Shown: positions 52,757-64,000 of the stretch, one piece after another
Numbering within the stretch: the first letter of the stretch is position 1
How the letters are laid out: each line of letters opens with the position of its first letter
From: Natronosporangium sp035305625
GTDB taxonomy: Bacteria; Actinomycetota; Actinomycetes; Mycobacteriales; Micromonosporaceae
NCBI GenBank assembly: GCA_963809545.1
Contig: CAWEKD010000005.1
Span: forward strand, 124,001-188,000
DNA: 64,000 nt
Direction of reading: 5' to 3'
Notes under the pieces: generated by a model
What the model saw: only the letters and a program-made list of their open reading frames with translations
Told to the model about the DNA's origin: nothing
The model's database searches: none
Made by a program: the position numbers and the translations under genes

Positions 52757-53184
52757 GGCAGCTCCGACACGTCGTACCAGGACAGCTCCTCATCCACCTC
52801 GCCGTCCGAGGTCAGCGCCGCGGCCACCTCGGGCTCCGTCTCGAGATCGTCGAGGTGGATGGCGGCCACCGCGGACACGGGCACCGGCTCGGTGAGCTGC
52901 ACCCGCCCTTCCCGCCCCCCGTCCACCAGTTGCACCCGTGCGTCCGCGGAGATGACCACCCGCCGCCGCGGCGCCGTCGGATCCTGCCGCAGCAGCGCCA
53001 ACGAGGCGTCGGCGGCCAGTCGGAAGGCCTGGTATTCCAGCTCCTCCAGGTCGTCCTCACCGAGCTCCGCCCGCAGCGCGGGGGTGACCGCGAACGCCGG
53101 CCCCGGCGGCAGTCGCCGGTCTCGGTGCAGCGCCGCCACCGTGGTCAGGGTGGCGGGCAGGTAAACACGTACGCGCTGACTCAC
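52741..53184 (-). CDS. DUF6912-like protein
   Basis: A 147-residue protein beginning SQRVRVYLPATLTTVAAL with the segment AVTPALRAELGEDDLEELEYQAF, a pattern I associate with the actinobacterial DUF6912 family of unknown function. It is acidic at the C-terminus (about residues 110-140). A GTG at 53184 is the likely start; GAGGG lies very close upstream. The gene is divergent from the Rv3235-family gene. Confidence 0.8.
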   Translation of the reverse strand: MSQRVRVYLPATLTTVAALHRDRRLPPGPAFAVTPALRAELGEDDLEELEYQAFRLAADASLALLRQDPTAPRRRVVISADARVQLVDGGREGRVQLTEPVPVSAVAAIHLDDLETEPEVAAALTSDGEVDEELSWYDVSELPQLVG

Positions 53185-53362
53185 CCCCTCAGTAGACCAT
53201 GGGGGCAGCGGCGAATCCGCGCCCGCACGGGCGGGACGCCTTCGCGTCGTTACCGGCTTCTCACCCCGGCCTGAGCTCTTGACATGCGCCACTAAGGTGC
53301 CCTCCACAGGCTTTCTGTGGCAAACCGTGGCAACGGGACGCATCAGAGGAGATCTTGGGCCT

Positions 53363-53932
53363 ATGACTCGCCTCCGGGCGCTTCCGGGCAAGATCCGGAT
53401 CTATCGGGTACCGGCCTACGAACCACCGTACGACGATGAACGTCCACCGGACTGGCCCGCCCCTGACCCGTGGCAGCCGACGTTGGATTTCACGGCCGCG
53501 CGCTCCGGCTGCCCTCGTCCCTCATCCGGACGCGGCGTCGGGCCGGTACGCTCGGCGCCCGCGGCCGCCCCGGTCGGGGAGGAGACCCGAACGGTGGTCC
53601 GTCGGTTCCTCACCGTCTGCGTGGAGGTACTCAACGGCTACCGGCCCGCCCACCACCTCCGGGCCCTGTCCGACCCACTGGTCGCGATGGACGTCATCGA
53701 CGCCGGCAGAGCAGCGGCCCGGCAGCTGCGCCGCCAAGCCGGCCCGGCCCGGGTAAGGATCCGGCGGGTACGGATGTGCGCGCCCCGTCCGGACGCGGTG
53801 GAGGTCGCGGCGGTGGTCATGGCCGGCCCCGCCCCGGACCCACCGTCGTCGACCGGGCGGGCGTGGGCGTTGGCCTGCCGGCTGGAGCGGCGCGCCGGTC
53901 AGTGGCGCTGTGCCACCCTCCGGTTGTTGTAG
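53363..53932 (+). CDS. Rv3235 family protein
   Basis: A 189-residue protein with an Arg/Pro-rich N-terminal half and a C-terminal domain containing RRFLTVCVEVLNGYRPAHHLRALSDPLVAMDVI. This is the pattern of actinobacterial Rv3235-family proteins near secA. Its function is unknown; the fold has been compared with SecB-unrelated small domains only. ATG 53363 follows GAGGAGA. It converges on secA. Confidence 0.85.
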   Translation: MTRLRALPGKIRIYRVPAYEPPYDDERPPDWPAPDPWQPTLDFTAARSGCPRPSSGRGVGPVRSAPAAAPVGEETRTVVRRFLTVCVEVLNGYRPAHHLRALSDPLVAMDVIDAGRAAARQLRRQAGPARVRIRRVRMCAPRPDAVEVAAVVMAGPAPDPPSSTGRAWALACRLERRAGQWRCATLRLL

Positions 53933-53991
53933 CCCGCCTCCGGCGACCGGTTTCCCTCGGCCGCGCCCTGCCGACCGCGACGGCGGACTGA

Positions 53992-56925
<2,934 letters not shown>

Positions 56926-57000
56926 GGGTCCTCAGCACTCCCTCGACGGTCTGAGCACCCATGGTAGGCGGAACGACAACAGATCCGCACCCCACCTCGT

Positions 57001-57030
57001 CGGGCCGGCCACCCCGCAGCGACCGGCCCG
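57001..57030 (-). terminator. Hairpin downstream of hpf
   Basis: CGGGCCGG and CCGGCCCG form an 8-bp stem with a 14-base loop, starting 14 bases past the hpf stop codon on the minus strand. Confidence 0.5.
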
Positions 57031-57043
57031 ACCGTGACATGGG

Positions 57044-57731
57044 TCACGAACGGGTGGCCGGCTCCGCCAGACTGATCACGCCGTAGTCGTAGCCCCGGCG
57101 GCGATAGACCACGCTGGGCCGGCCGGTTTCCTTGTCCTGGAACAGGTAGAAATCGTGGCCGACCAGCTCCATCTGGAACAGCGCGTCCTCCACCGTCATC
57201 GGATCACCCGGGTGCTCCTTTTCCCGCACGATGCGCCACGGCTGGTCGTCGAGCGCCTGCTCGCCCGGTTCCGTGACCGGTGCCCCCTCGTCGGTCACCA
57301 CCGCGGTGCTCCGTTCCCCGGTCTCCGGGTCGACCGCCGCCAGCTCTTCCTGCGCGGCCAGCGCCGACGCTTCCAGCGCCGGATCCGTAGGCAGGTCCGC
57401 CAGGGAAGCCGGCCCCCGGCGCGGCCGCCGCACCCGGCGCCGATCCACCGCCCGCTGCAACCGGATGGTCAACCGGTCCACCGCCTCATCCAGCGCGGTG
57501 TAGAAGTCGCGCGCGCTCGACTCCGCCCGTACCACCGGCCCCCGCGACCGGCAGGTGATCTCCACCCGCTGGCAGTGATCCTGCTGGCGCGGGTTGTTCT
57601 CGTGAGTCAGCTCCACGTCCACGTTGATGATCTTCGGGGTCGAGACGAACGGCCTTCTCCAACTTCTCGGCCACGTGGACCCGGTAGTGATCCGGTACTT
57701 CGACGTTGCGGCCTTTGACGATGATCTCCAC
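57044..57731 (-). CDS. hpf: Long-form ribosome hibernation promoting factor, frameshifted in this sequence
   Basis: Long HPF dimerises 70S ribosomes in stationary phase. The N-terminus (GTG 57731, VKGRNVEVPDHYRVHVAEKLEK) and the S30AE remainder (VDVELTHENNPRQQDHCQRVEITCR) lie in different frames. Removing one base in the four-G run near 57635-57638 joins them as RLDPKIINVDVEL. The C-terminal dimerisation domain, with DPMTVEDALFQMELVGHDFYLF and VVYRRRGYDYGVI, is intact. Position directly upstream of secA matches other actinobacteria. Confidence 0.9.
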
Positions 57732-57859
57732 GCCAGCCCCCTTCCGCCGTGGGTACCGGCCCCTGCGCCGGTACCGCCCGGCTCAGTCCTCTTTTCAGCC
57801 TAGGTGCATGTGGCGCGGGTCACCAGTGCGTCGCCCACCGCGGGTCACCCATCAGCGGC

Positions 57860-57879
57860 CACTCTCACCACTGAGAGTG
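57860..57879 (-). terminator. Hairpin at the 3' end of comF
   Basis: CACTCTCA and TGAGAGTG form a perfect 8-bp stem with a 4-base loop overlapping the comF stop codon on the minus strand. Confidence 0.5.
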
Positions 57880-58631
57880 ACTATCGCCCCAACGTCGAGT
57901 GGCGGCCAGCACCGCTGCCCCGGCCACCGGCACCCCCGCGGCGGCGAGCCGATCAGCGGCGGCGGCCAGGGTCGCGCCGGTGGTGACCACGTCGTCCAGC
58001 AGGATCACCGGCTCTCCCGTCCGGGCCAGATGGCGCCGTAGTCCCGCCACCCGCGCCGGCCGGAGCCCGAGCGTGGCGCGCGCCCGCACCGCCCGCTGAT
58101 CGGCGGACAGCTGCGTCGAATCCACCCCCGCCCGGGCCCGCAGCGGCGCCGCCAGGGTCACCCCCACTCCGGCTGCACGGAGCCGGGCCGCCGCGGGGCG
58201 GGTCAACCGCCACAGGTGGTCCCCGTGCCGAGCCCGGGCCGCGGCCGGCGTATCCGGTACCGGGACCAGCACCACCGCCCCCGGCTGCCCGATCGCATCC
58301 ACCAGCCCCGCCACCGCCTCGGCCAGCAGCCGCCCCAACGGCCGGGCCAGCCGATACCGCCCCTGGTCCTTGTACGCCAGCACCAGCCGCCCCAGGACCG
58401 AGTGGTACTCCCCAGAGCGAAACAACGAGGCAGCCCGGCCGGAGCGGGGTCCGGCCGGGTCGCATAGGGCCGCAACCCCGCTAACGTCGCCACACAGGCG
58501 TCGCACACCCCGTACCGGGTCGGTTGGCCGGGCCGGCCGCAGCCGGCGCATCCGCCCGGCAACACCAGGTCGGTCAGGCTGGCCCAGGTGTCAGCCAGCC
58601 ACCCACCCCGGCCGGTCGTCGCCGCGGTCAT
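57865..58631 (-). CDS. ComF-family phosphoribosyltransferase-like protein, frameshifted in this sequence
   Basis: The N-terminus (ATG 58631) has the zinc-type CAGCGRPGQPTRYGVCDAC segment. The rest, with GEYHSVLGRLVLAYKDQGR, VPVPDTPAAARARHGDHL and the PRPP-binding VILLDDVVTTGATL, is one frame away. Restoring one base near 58414 joins them (GLPRCFA to SGEYHS). ComF proteins assist DNA uptake in competent bacteria, but the role in actinobacteria is unclear. The start overlaps the lpqB stop by 4 bp. Confidence 0.88.
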
Positions 58632-60394
58632 CGCAGGAAGAACGGGGCGTACGGAGGAGAAACCGCCTCCTCCGGCGGGTCGATCAGGTCATCCGGCCGG
58701 ATCAGGGTCGGTGCCCCGGTGAAGCTGTGCGCCCGCCCGTCCGCCTCGTACATCAGCACCGGCACCTCCGCCGCCGGCGGGCGCGGATGGGCGGTGAGGT
58801 TGGTGACGGTGGCGTTACCGAGATCCAACAGCCGGTGCTCGACCGCCCCGTCCACGGTGAGCCGATACAGCCCCGTCCGGTTCTCCCGGCGGCCGGCCAC
58901 GATCAACTGCTGTTCATGGCTGAATGTCACGTCGGTCAGCCCGGTCAAGCTGGTCGGCAGCGCCCGCGGCGCGAGCACACTCACCGTATCCCGCTCGTAG
59001 ACCACCTGGGCCAGGTAGAGCCGGTCCCCGGCGATGATCGCCAACCGCCGCTGCTCCGGCGAAATCGCCACCGTCTGGATCGGTCCGGCCAGCCCGGTCA
59101 CCTGGATCTCGTGCGCCTTCCCCCGGGTGTCGAACCAGTACAAGCGCTGGTCAGCCACCACCAGACCGATCGCATTGGCGCCGGGGACGAGCCACATCGG
59201 CGGGCTGATCTCCGTCCCGGTCACTCCGGTCCGCACCGGCCGGGGAGAGGTCGACGGCAGCGCCCGGACCACGATCAGCTCCTGCTCCTGGCCGACCTGT
59301 CGGACCAGGGCCGCTACTTCCCCTCGACTGGTCAGCGCCGCGGCGGTCAGCCCCTGATTGAGCTCCTCCGTCAGCGCCGGGGTCGGCTTGCCGGGAGCTG
59401 GCGGCGAGATACTGCCGCACCGTGCCGTCCACCAGCACGAACCGGACCGCCTCGGGGTACTCGGGTCGAGGCTGCACGCTCACCTGCTGCGGGCGGTCGT
59501 CGATGAGCAGCTCCAGCTCCGCTCCTCCCGCAGCGACAGCAGACTCCACGCCAGCTGAGTGGCGAGATCGGATACGTCCTGCCCCTCCACCGCGGCCGCG
59601 TTGACGTTCACCACCAGTCGGTCGCCGTCCCAGACCGGGATGCCGTTGTGGCGGGTGCCCGCCGGCAACCCCTCGGTGCGGGCGAGCCCCGGCGCCGGAC
59701 CGGTCAGCAGCCACCGGAACACCGTCCAGGGATGCTGATCGGCTGGCTCGCCCGCCTTGGGCAGCCACCGTAGGTCCGGCACCAAGGTGCGGTGGTCCGT
59801 GTCCCAGAAGTAGATCAGATGGGGCTGGAAATAGTCGGGATTGGCCAGTGCGGTATCCGCCAGCAGCAGATACGGGGGCGGGTCCATGATCCGCAGCCGG
59901 GGACTCCTGCTGTCCACAGTCTCCTCGAGCCCCTCCACCACTACCCGGAGCGAATACACCACCGGCTCCGGGGTGGTGGTGATGTCCAGGTAGCCGTTGG
60001 GGTGCAGATCCCCCACGACCTGCACACTCAGCTCCACCTGCCAGCCGCCGTCGAGGTGATCGCTGACAAACGGCTCCTCTCGCAGCCGCACCACCTGAAT
60101 CTGCTCATCCGGGCGCCACATGTGCCACTCGTTGGGGTGCAGGAACTCTCGTACCCGGTCGGCGGCGGTCTGGGGGCTACCAGCGGCCGCCTGCAGGAAG
60201 TACTGCACCAGGTCCCCCGGAGTGGTGGCGTCATCCGGGCGAGGGGGCGCCTTCCCCTCGTCTCGGGACCGCGAGCCGGCCTCCGGGCCGGGCCCCACGT
60301 ACTGCACCTCCGAGCTGGTGGGCACCCCGCAGCCGGTAATCGCGGTCAGCCCCACCGCCAGGCTCACCAACCCCACTACCAGCCGGCGAATCAC
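58628..60394 (-). CDS. lpqB: Lipoprotein LpqB, frameshifted in this sequence
   Basis: LpqB is a lipoprotein that modulates the MtrB sensor kinase. The N-terminus has a signal peptide and lipobox LTAITGC (lipidated Cys about residue 22), followed by the GerMN-like region and a C-terminal beta-propeller-like part (GANAIGLVVADQRLYWFD). The frame changes near 59521 (one base missing) and back near 59405 (one extra base), so only about 40 codons are misframed. The start overlaps the mtrB stop in an ATGA junction, the canonical mtrA-mtrB-lpqB order. Confidence 0.92.
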
Positions 60395-62223
60395 TGCGGT
60401 ACCCCCTCGGTCCGCGCTCCCGCGGTCCCGGAACCACCCGACCCCGCGTCCGCGCGGGAGAAGGTGTCGCCGGCGCCGGACTGTCGGGGGACGGTGGGCC
60501 CGGCGTCCGGCTGCTCCGCTTCAGTGGACCGCCCCTGGGCCTGCGCGCCGGCGGCCCCGTCGATCGCGTCCGCGGGCTTCAACGGCAAGGGGGAGGAGAC
60601 CAGCCGGTCCCCGGCCCGCAGCGGCAGGGTCAGCCGGAACTGGGACCCCTGCCCGCGCGCTCCCCACGCCTCCAGCCACCCCCCGTGCAGACGGGCATCC
60701 TCCAGGCTGATCGACAACCCGAGCCCGGTGCCGCCGGTGCGGCGCGCCCGGGAGGGATCGGCCCGCCAGAACCGGTTGAACACCAGCTTCTGTTCCTCCG
60801 GCGCCAGCCCGACTCCGTAGTCCCGGACCGTCACCGCGGCCGCCCGCTCGTCGGCGGCCAAGGTCACCTCTACCGGGCGCCCCTCTCCGTGCTCGATCGC
60901 GTTGCCCACCAAATTACGCAGGATCCGGTGCAGCCGGCGGGGATCCACCTCGGCGATCACCGGCTGCTCCGGCAACCGCAGCCGTAGTTCGGTGGTGGAG
61001 CGCTCCGCCAGCGTCCGCAGCCCCTCCACCGCCTTCCGCACTTCCGGCACCAGGTCGACCGCCTCGGTGTCCGGCACCGCGAACCCGGCATCGAACCGGC
61101 TGATCTCCAGCAGATCGGACAGCAGGCTCTCGAACCGGTCCAGCTCGTGCTGCAGCAGCTCCGCGCTGCGGGCCACTTCCGGTGGGTACGAGTCCCGCTC
61201 ACTGAAGATCAAGTCAGCCGCCATCCGGACCGTGGTGAGCGGGGTGCGTAGCTCGTGGGAGACATCCGAGGTGAACCGGCGCTGCAACCGGGACATCTCC
61301 TCCAGCCGGACAATCTGCCGCTGCAGGTTGGTCGCCATCTGGTTGAACGAGGCCGCCAACAGCGCCAGATCGTCCTCCCCTCGGACGGTCATCCGCTGAT
61401 CCAACAGGCCCGCGGAGAGGCGCTGGGCGGTCCGGGCCGCTAGCCGGACCGGCCGGACCACCAACTGGGTGATCAACATCGTCACGACCGCCAGCAGCAG
61501 CACCAGCATCGCCCCGGTGGCCAGCACGATGGTGCGGATGTTGTTGGCCGCGTTCACTTCGGACGTGAGCGGGAAGAAGTAGTAGAGCGCGGCGTCCTGC
61601 CCCGGCCACTCGGTAGGCACCGGCGATCCGTACACCAGATAGGTGACCGGCTCCCCGTCCTGGAACAGCTGGGCGGTGATGATCTGGCGGCTCACCCCAC
61701 GCGCCACCGAGGCCTGCAACTCCTCGCTGAGCACTTCGGTGACCTCCACGTCCACATCCGGGGCGGAGACCGCCCCCACGACCTCGGGTGGGGTGACCAG
61801 CGCCACCACCACCCGTTGGCCGCGCTCCGGCCCCGTGGACAGTGGATCCAGTACCTGGCTGCGGATGTGGCTGGCCAGCAGGGGGTTGTTGCTGGGCCCC
61901 AGCGCCGGCAGATGGGCCCGCACACTCTCCGCTCCGGCCACCACCTGCTCATGGGCGTCTCGGTCGGCCGCCACCAGCAGGCTGCGGGTGGTCAACTCCA
62001 CCACCAGGTAGCCGAAGATCCCCACCAGCAGGCTGGAGACGAGCAGGGTGATGGTCAACATCCGCAGCTGCAGTGACCGCCGCCACGCCCGCCGCATCGT
62101 GGCGACCAGCGCCACTACCCGGCCGGTCAGCGTCGCCCACCGCCGCGCCAGGATCCGCCGCAGCGCCAGGACCGTCGGCGGAACTCGCCGGCGCTCGGGG
62201 GGAACTGCCTCGAACTCGGCCAC
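60391..62223 (-). CDS. mtrB: Two-component sensor histidine kinase MtrB
   Basis: The 610-residue kinase has two transmembrane helices (about residues 52-77 and 232-258) flanking an extracytoplasmic sensor, a HAMP domain, HisKA with SDVSHELRTPL carrying the phosphorylated His, and a HATPase domain with NLVGNAIEHGEG, DYGVGL and TGLGLSIS. A disordered Ala/Pro/Gly-rich tail of about 60 residues follows. MtrB controls the MtrA regulator of cell division and wall hydrolases. Start GTG 62223; 51 bp after mtrA. Confidence 0.95.
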   Translation of the reverse strand: MAEFEAVPPERRRVPPTVLALRRILARRWATLTGRVVALVATMRRAWRRSLQLRMLTITLLVSSLLVGIFGYLVVELTTRSLLVAADRDAHEQVVAGAESVRAHLPALGPSNNPLLASHIRSQVLDPLSTGPERGQRVVVALVTPPEVVGAVSAPDVDVEVTEVLSEELQASVARGVSRQIITAQLFQDGEPVTYLVYGSPVPTEWPGQDAALYYFFPLTSEVNAANNIRTIVLATGAMLVLLLAVVTMLITQLVVRPVRLAARTAQRLSAGLLDQRMTVRGEDDLALLAASFNQMATNLQRQIVRLEEMSRLQRRFTSDVSHELRTPLTTVRMAADLIFSERDSYPPEVARSAELLQHELDRFESLLSDLLEISRFDAGFAVPDTEAVDLVPEVRKAVEGLRTLAERSTTELRLRLPEQPVIAEVDPRRLHRILRNLVGNAIEHGEGRPVEVTLAADERAAAVTVRDYGVGLAPEEQKLVFNRFWRADPSRARRTGGTGLGLSISLEDARLHGGWLEAWGARGQGSQFRLTLPLRAGDRLVSSPLPLKPADAIDGAAGAQAQGRSTEAEQPDAGPTVPRQSGAGDTFSRADAGSGGSGTAGARTEGVPQ

Positions 62224-62274
62224 AATGCGGCCAGTCTATCGGCGACTACCAACGTCCCCGCAGCGCGAACGTGC

Positions 62275-62964
62275 TCAGCCGGTACCGGCCTTGTAACCGA
62301 CGCCACGGACGGTGAGGATGATCTCCGGCCGCTCCGGATCCGCCTCGATCTTGGCGCGCAGCCGTTGTACGTGCACGTTCACCAGTCGGGTGTCCGCCGA
62401 GTGCCGGTAACCCCAGACCTGCTCGAGCAGCACTTCCCGCGTGAAGACCTGGCGAGGCTTGCGGGCCAGCGCGATCAACAGATCGAACTCCAGCGGGGTG
62501 AGCTTGACCTCCTCCCCGTTCCGGGTGACGGTGTGGGCAGGAACGTCGATCACGATCTGGTTGTGCGGTGGCCCAATCACCAGTCGTTCCGGTGGAGTCT
62601 CCCCACCCCGCCGTAGTCGAGCCCGGATCCGGGCCACCAGTTCCTTCGGCTTGAACGGCTTGACCACGTAGTCATCGGCGCCCGACTCCAGCCCGAGCAC
62701 GACATCGACCGTGTCGGTCTTAGCGGTCAACATGACGATCGGGACCCCCGACTCGGCGCGGATCGCCCGACAGACATCGATACCGCTCATTCCCGGCAGC
62801 ATCAGGTCCAGCAGGATCAGATCCGGCCGATGCTCGCGGTAGGCGGTGAGCGCCTGCTCTCCGTCCCCGACGAACAGCGGTTGGAACCCCTCGTTGCGCA
62901 GGACGATCCCGAGCATCTCGGCGAGGGCGGGATCGTCGTCGACTACCAGAACCCGGGCTCTCAC
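62275..62964 (-). CDS. mtrA: Two-component response regulator MtrA
   Basis: An OmpR/PhoB-type regulator of 229 residues. The receiver domain has VVDDDPA, phospho-Asp in LILLDLMLPG, and VKPFKPKEL. The winged-helix domain ends with RLRAKIEADPERPEIILTVRGVGYK. MtrA governs cell division, wall turnover and osmotic response genes in actinobacteria. GTG 62964 gives the normal length; the frame open to 63183 is not protein-like. Confidence 0.96.
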   Translation of the reverse strand: MRARVLVVDDDPALAEMLGIVLRNEGFQPLFVGDGEQALTAYREHRPDLILLDLMLPGMSGIDVCRAIRAESGVPIVMLTAKTDTVDVVLGLESGADDYVVKPFKPKELVARIRARLRRGGETPPERLVIGPPHNQIVIDVPAHTVTRNGEEVKLTPLEFDLLIALARKPRQVFTREVLLEQVWGYRHSADTRLVNVHVQRLRAKIEADPERPEIILTVRGVGYKAGTG

Positions 62965-63100
62965 GGCCCTAATATCCCACGTCCGCCGCGGATCGACGAC
63001 CCGCCCGCCGGCCAGCGTGGCCGGCCCCGGCCGCGCGCGGGTAGGTTCGCTAACGCCGGCTAGTGCCGGCCGGTCGGACCCAGAGACAGGAGGCTCAGCC

Positions 63101-64000
63101 ATGGCGCAGGCTGCCACCACCGCCGCGGCCGCGACTGCGATCGACCAACCGGCGCCCACACGCCCCCGAGTCGGCCTATCCACCCTGCTTCCCTACCTGC
63201 GCGAACACGTCCCGGCCATGGTCGGGGTGGCGGTGCTGTCGCTGTTGAATGCGGCCGGCACCCTCGCCCAACCGCTGCTGATCCGGCAGGTACTCGACCA
63301 ACTCGGAGCCGGGGAGCCGATCGCGCGGACGGTCGCGCTGTTGGTGGGTGTGCTGGTGGGAGTGGCGGTGCTGTACGGAGGGCGGAACTTCCTCCTGCAG
63401 CGCACCGCGGAGGGGCTGGTGCTGGCCACCCGCCGGAAACTCGCCGCGCACCTGCTGCGGCTGCCGATCACCGAGTACGACCAGCGCCGGACCGGCGACC
63501 TGTTGTCCCGCATCGGCGCGGACACCACCCTGCTCCGGGCGGTGATCACCTCCGGGCTGCTGGAGCTGGTCGCCGGCGTGGTGATCGTGGTGGGGGCCGC
63601 GATCATGATGATCGTCATCGACGCATTCATGTTCGTGGTCACCATCCTCGCGCTGGTCGGGCTGGTCGGCGGGATCATGATCGGCCGCCGGGTACGGGGC
63701 GCCTCGGAGCAGGCACAGGCGCGGACCGCGGAGATGACCTCGGCGGTGGAGCGGGCCATCAGCGCCGCCCGGACCATCCGGGCAGCCCGCGCCGAGCAGC
63801 GGGAGACCGAAGCGGTGGTGGCCAGCGCTACCGCCGCCTACCAGGCCGGGGTGCGGATGGCGAAGCTCCAGGCCCTGATCGGACCGGCGGTCACCACGGT
63901 GGTGCAGGGCGCGTTCGTCGCGGTGCTCGGGGTCGGCGGGGCCCGGGTAGCCACCGGCGCCCTGAGCGTCGGGGACCTGGTCGCGTTCGTCATGTTCCTG
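63101..64000 (+). CDS. ABC transporter transmembrane/ATPase protein (3' partial)
   Basis: The frame from ATG 63101 (AGGAGG upstream) is open to the window end, giving 300 residues of an ABC-type exporter transmembrane domain. It has a hydrophobic pair of helices after residue 40, the coupling segment QRTAEGLVLATRRKLAAHLLRLP, YDQRRTGDLLSRIGADTTLLRAV, and two further helices. The missing 3' part should hold the ATPase domain. It is divergent from mtrA with a 136-bp promoter region. Substrate unknown. Confidence 0.93.
   Translation, partial: MAQAATTAAAATAIDQPAPTRPRVGLSTLLPYLREHVPAMVGVAVLSLLNAAGTLAQPLLIRQVLDQLGAGEPIARTVALLVGVLVGVAVLYGGRNFLLQRTAEGLVLATRRKLAAHLLRLPITEYDQRRTGDLLSRIGADTTLLRAVITSGLLELVAGVVIVVGAAIMMIVIDAFMFVVTILALVGLVGGIMIGRRVRGASEQAQARTAEMTSAVERAISAARTIRAARAEQRETEAVVASATAAYQAGVRMAKLQALIGPAVTTVVQGAFVAVLGVGGARVATGALSVGDLVAFVMFL

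Overview
The window is high-GC (roughly 70%) DNA from an actinobacterium. The basis is the mycothiol gene mshB, the mtrA-mtrB-lpqB operon, an Rv3235-family gene, a mycobacterial-type SOS box, an HspR-type HAIR operator, frequent GTG starts, and many 4-bp stop/start overlaps (ATGA or GTGA). The gene set would suit the Micromonosporaceae, but genus level is inference. I saw no transposase, integrase, CRISPR array or phage gene.

Layout. 0-8.2 kb: the end of a proline-rich membrane protein, then thiamin synthesis on the minus strand. A TPP riboswitch precedes thiE-thiO-thiS-thiG-(second ThiE-like)-thiD; thiC stands apart behind a leader containing a perfect SOS box. 8.2-15 kb: serine hydrolase, HtrA-like protease, universal stress protein, DksA/TraR-like zinc finger protein, glutamate dehydrogenase with a candidate leader peptide, TerC, and Hsp20 with a HAIR element. 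15-20.4 kb is the most accessory part. It holds lineage-specific secreted proteins, a frameshifted DUF72 gene and a NUDIX gene. It also holds two homologous secreted proteins of no family I recognise, each 73-74 bp downstream of the same 19-bp element. 20.4-26 kb: a PadR regulator with a palindromic operator, an ABC ATPase and FtsX-type permease, and an aminoglycoside phosphotransferase-like gene. 26-35.5 kb: tRNA-Ala(GGC), YqgE, a VanW/YoaR-like envelope protein, MshB, a prolyl-oligopeptidase-like protein without recognisable catalytic residues, and a TldD/PmbA pair. 35.7-39.5 kb: a three-gene succinate dehydrogenase. 39.8-53.9 kb: a pterin dehydratase-like protein, YchF, an Ada-AlkA fusion with Ogt, YbjQ, glycosyltransferases, IspH, XseA, PruA and several conserved actinobacterial proteins. 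53.9-64 kb: secA, hpf, comF, lpqB, mtrB, mtrA and the start of an ABC exporter.

Two things matter most for a reader. First, the paired secreted proteins with their shared upstream element are the best candidate for something undescribed. Second, secA, hpf, comF and lpqB, which should be essential or well conserved, carry nine frame changes between about 54.2 and 59.5 kb, while their neighbours are intact. That pattern points to local sequence error, so protein predictions there should be read as reconstructions.
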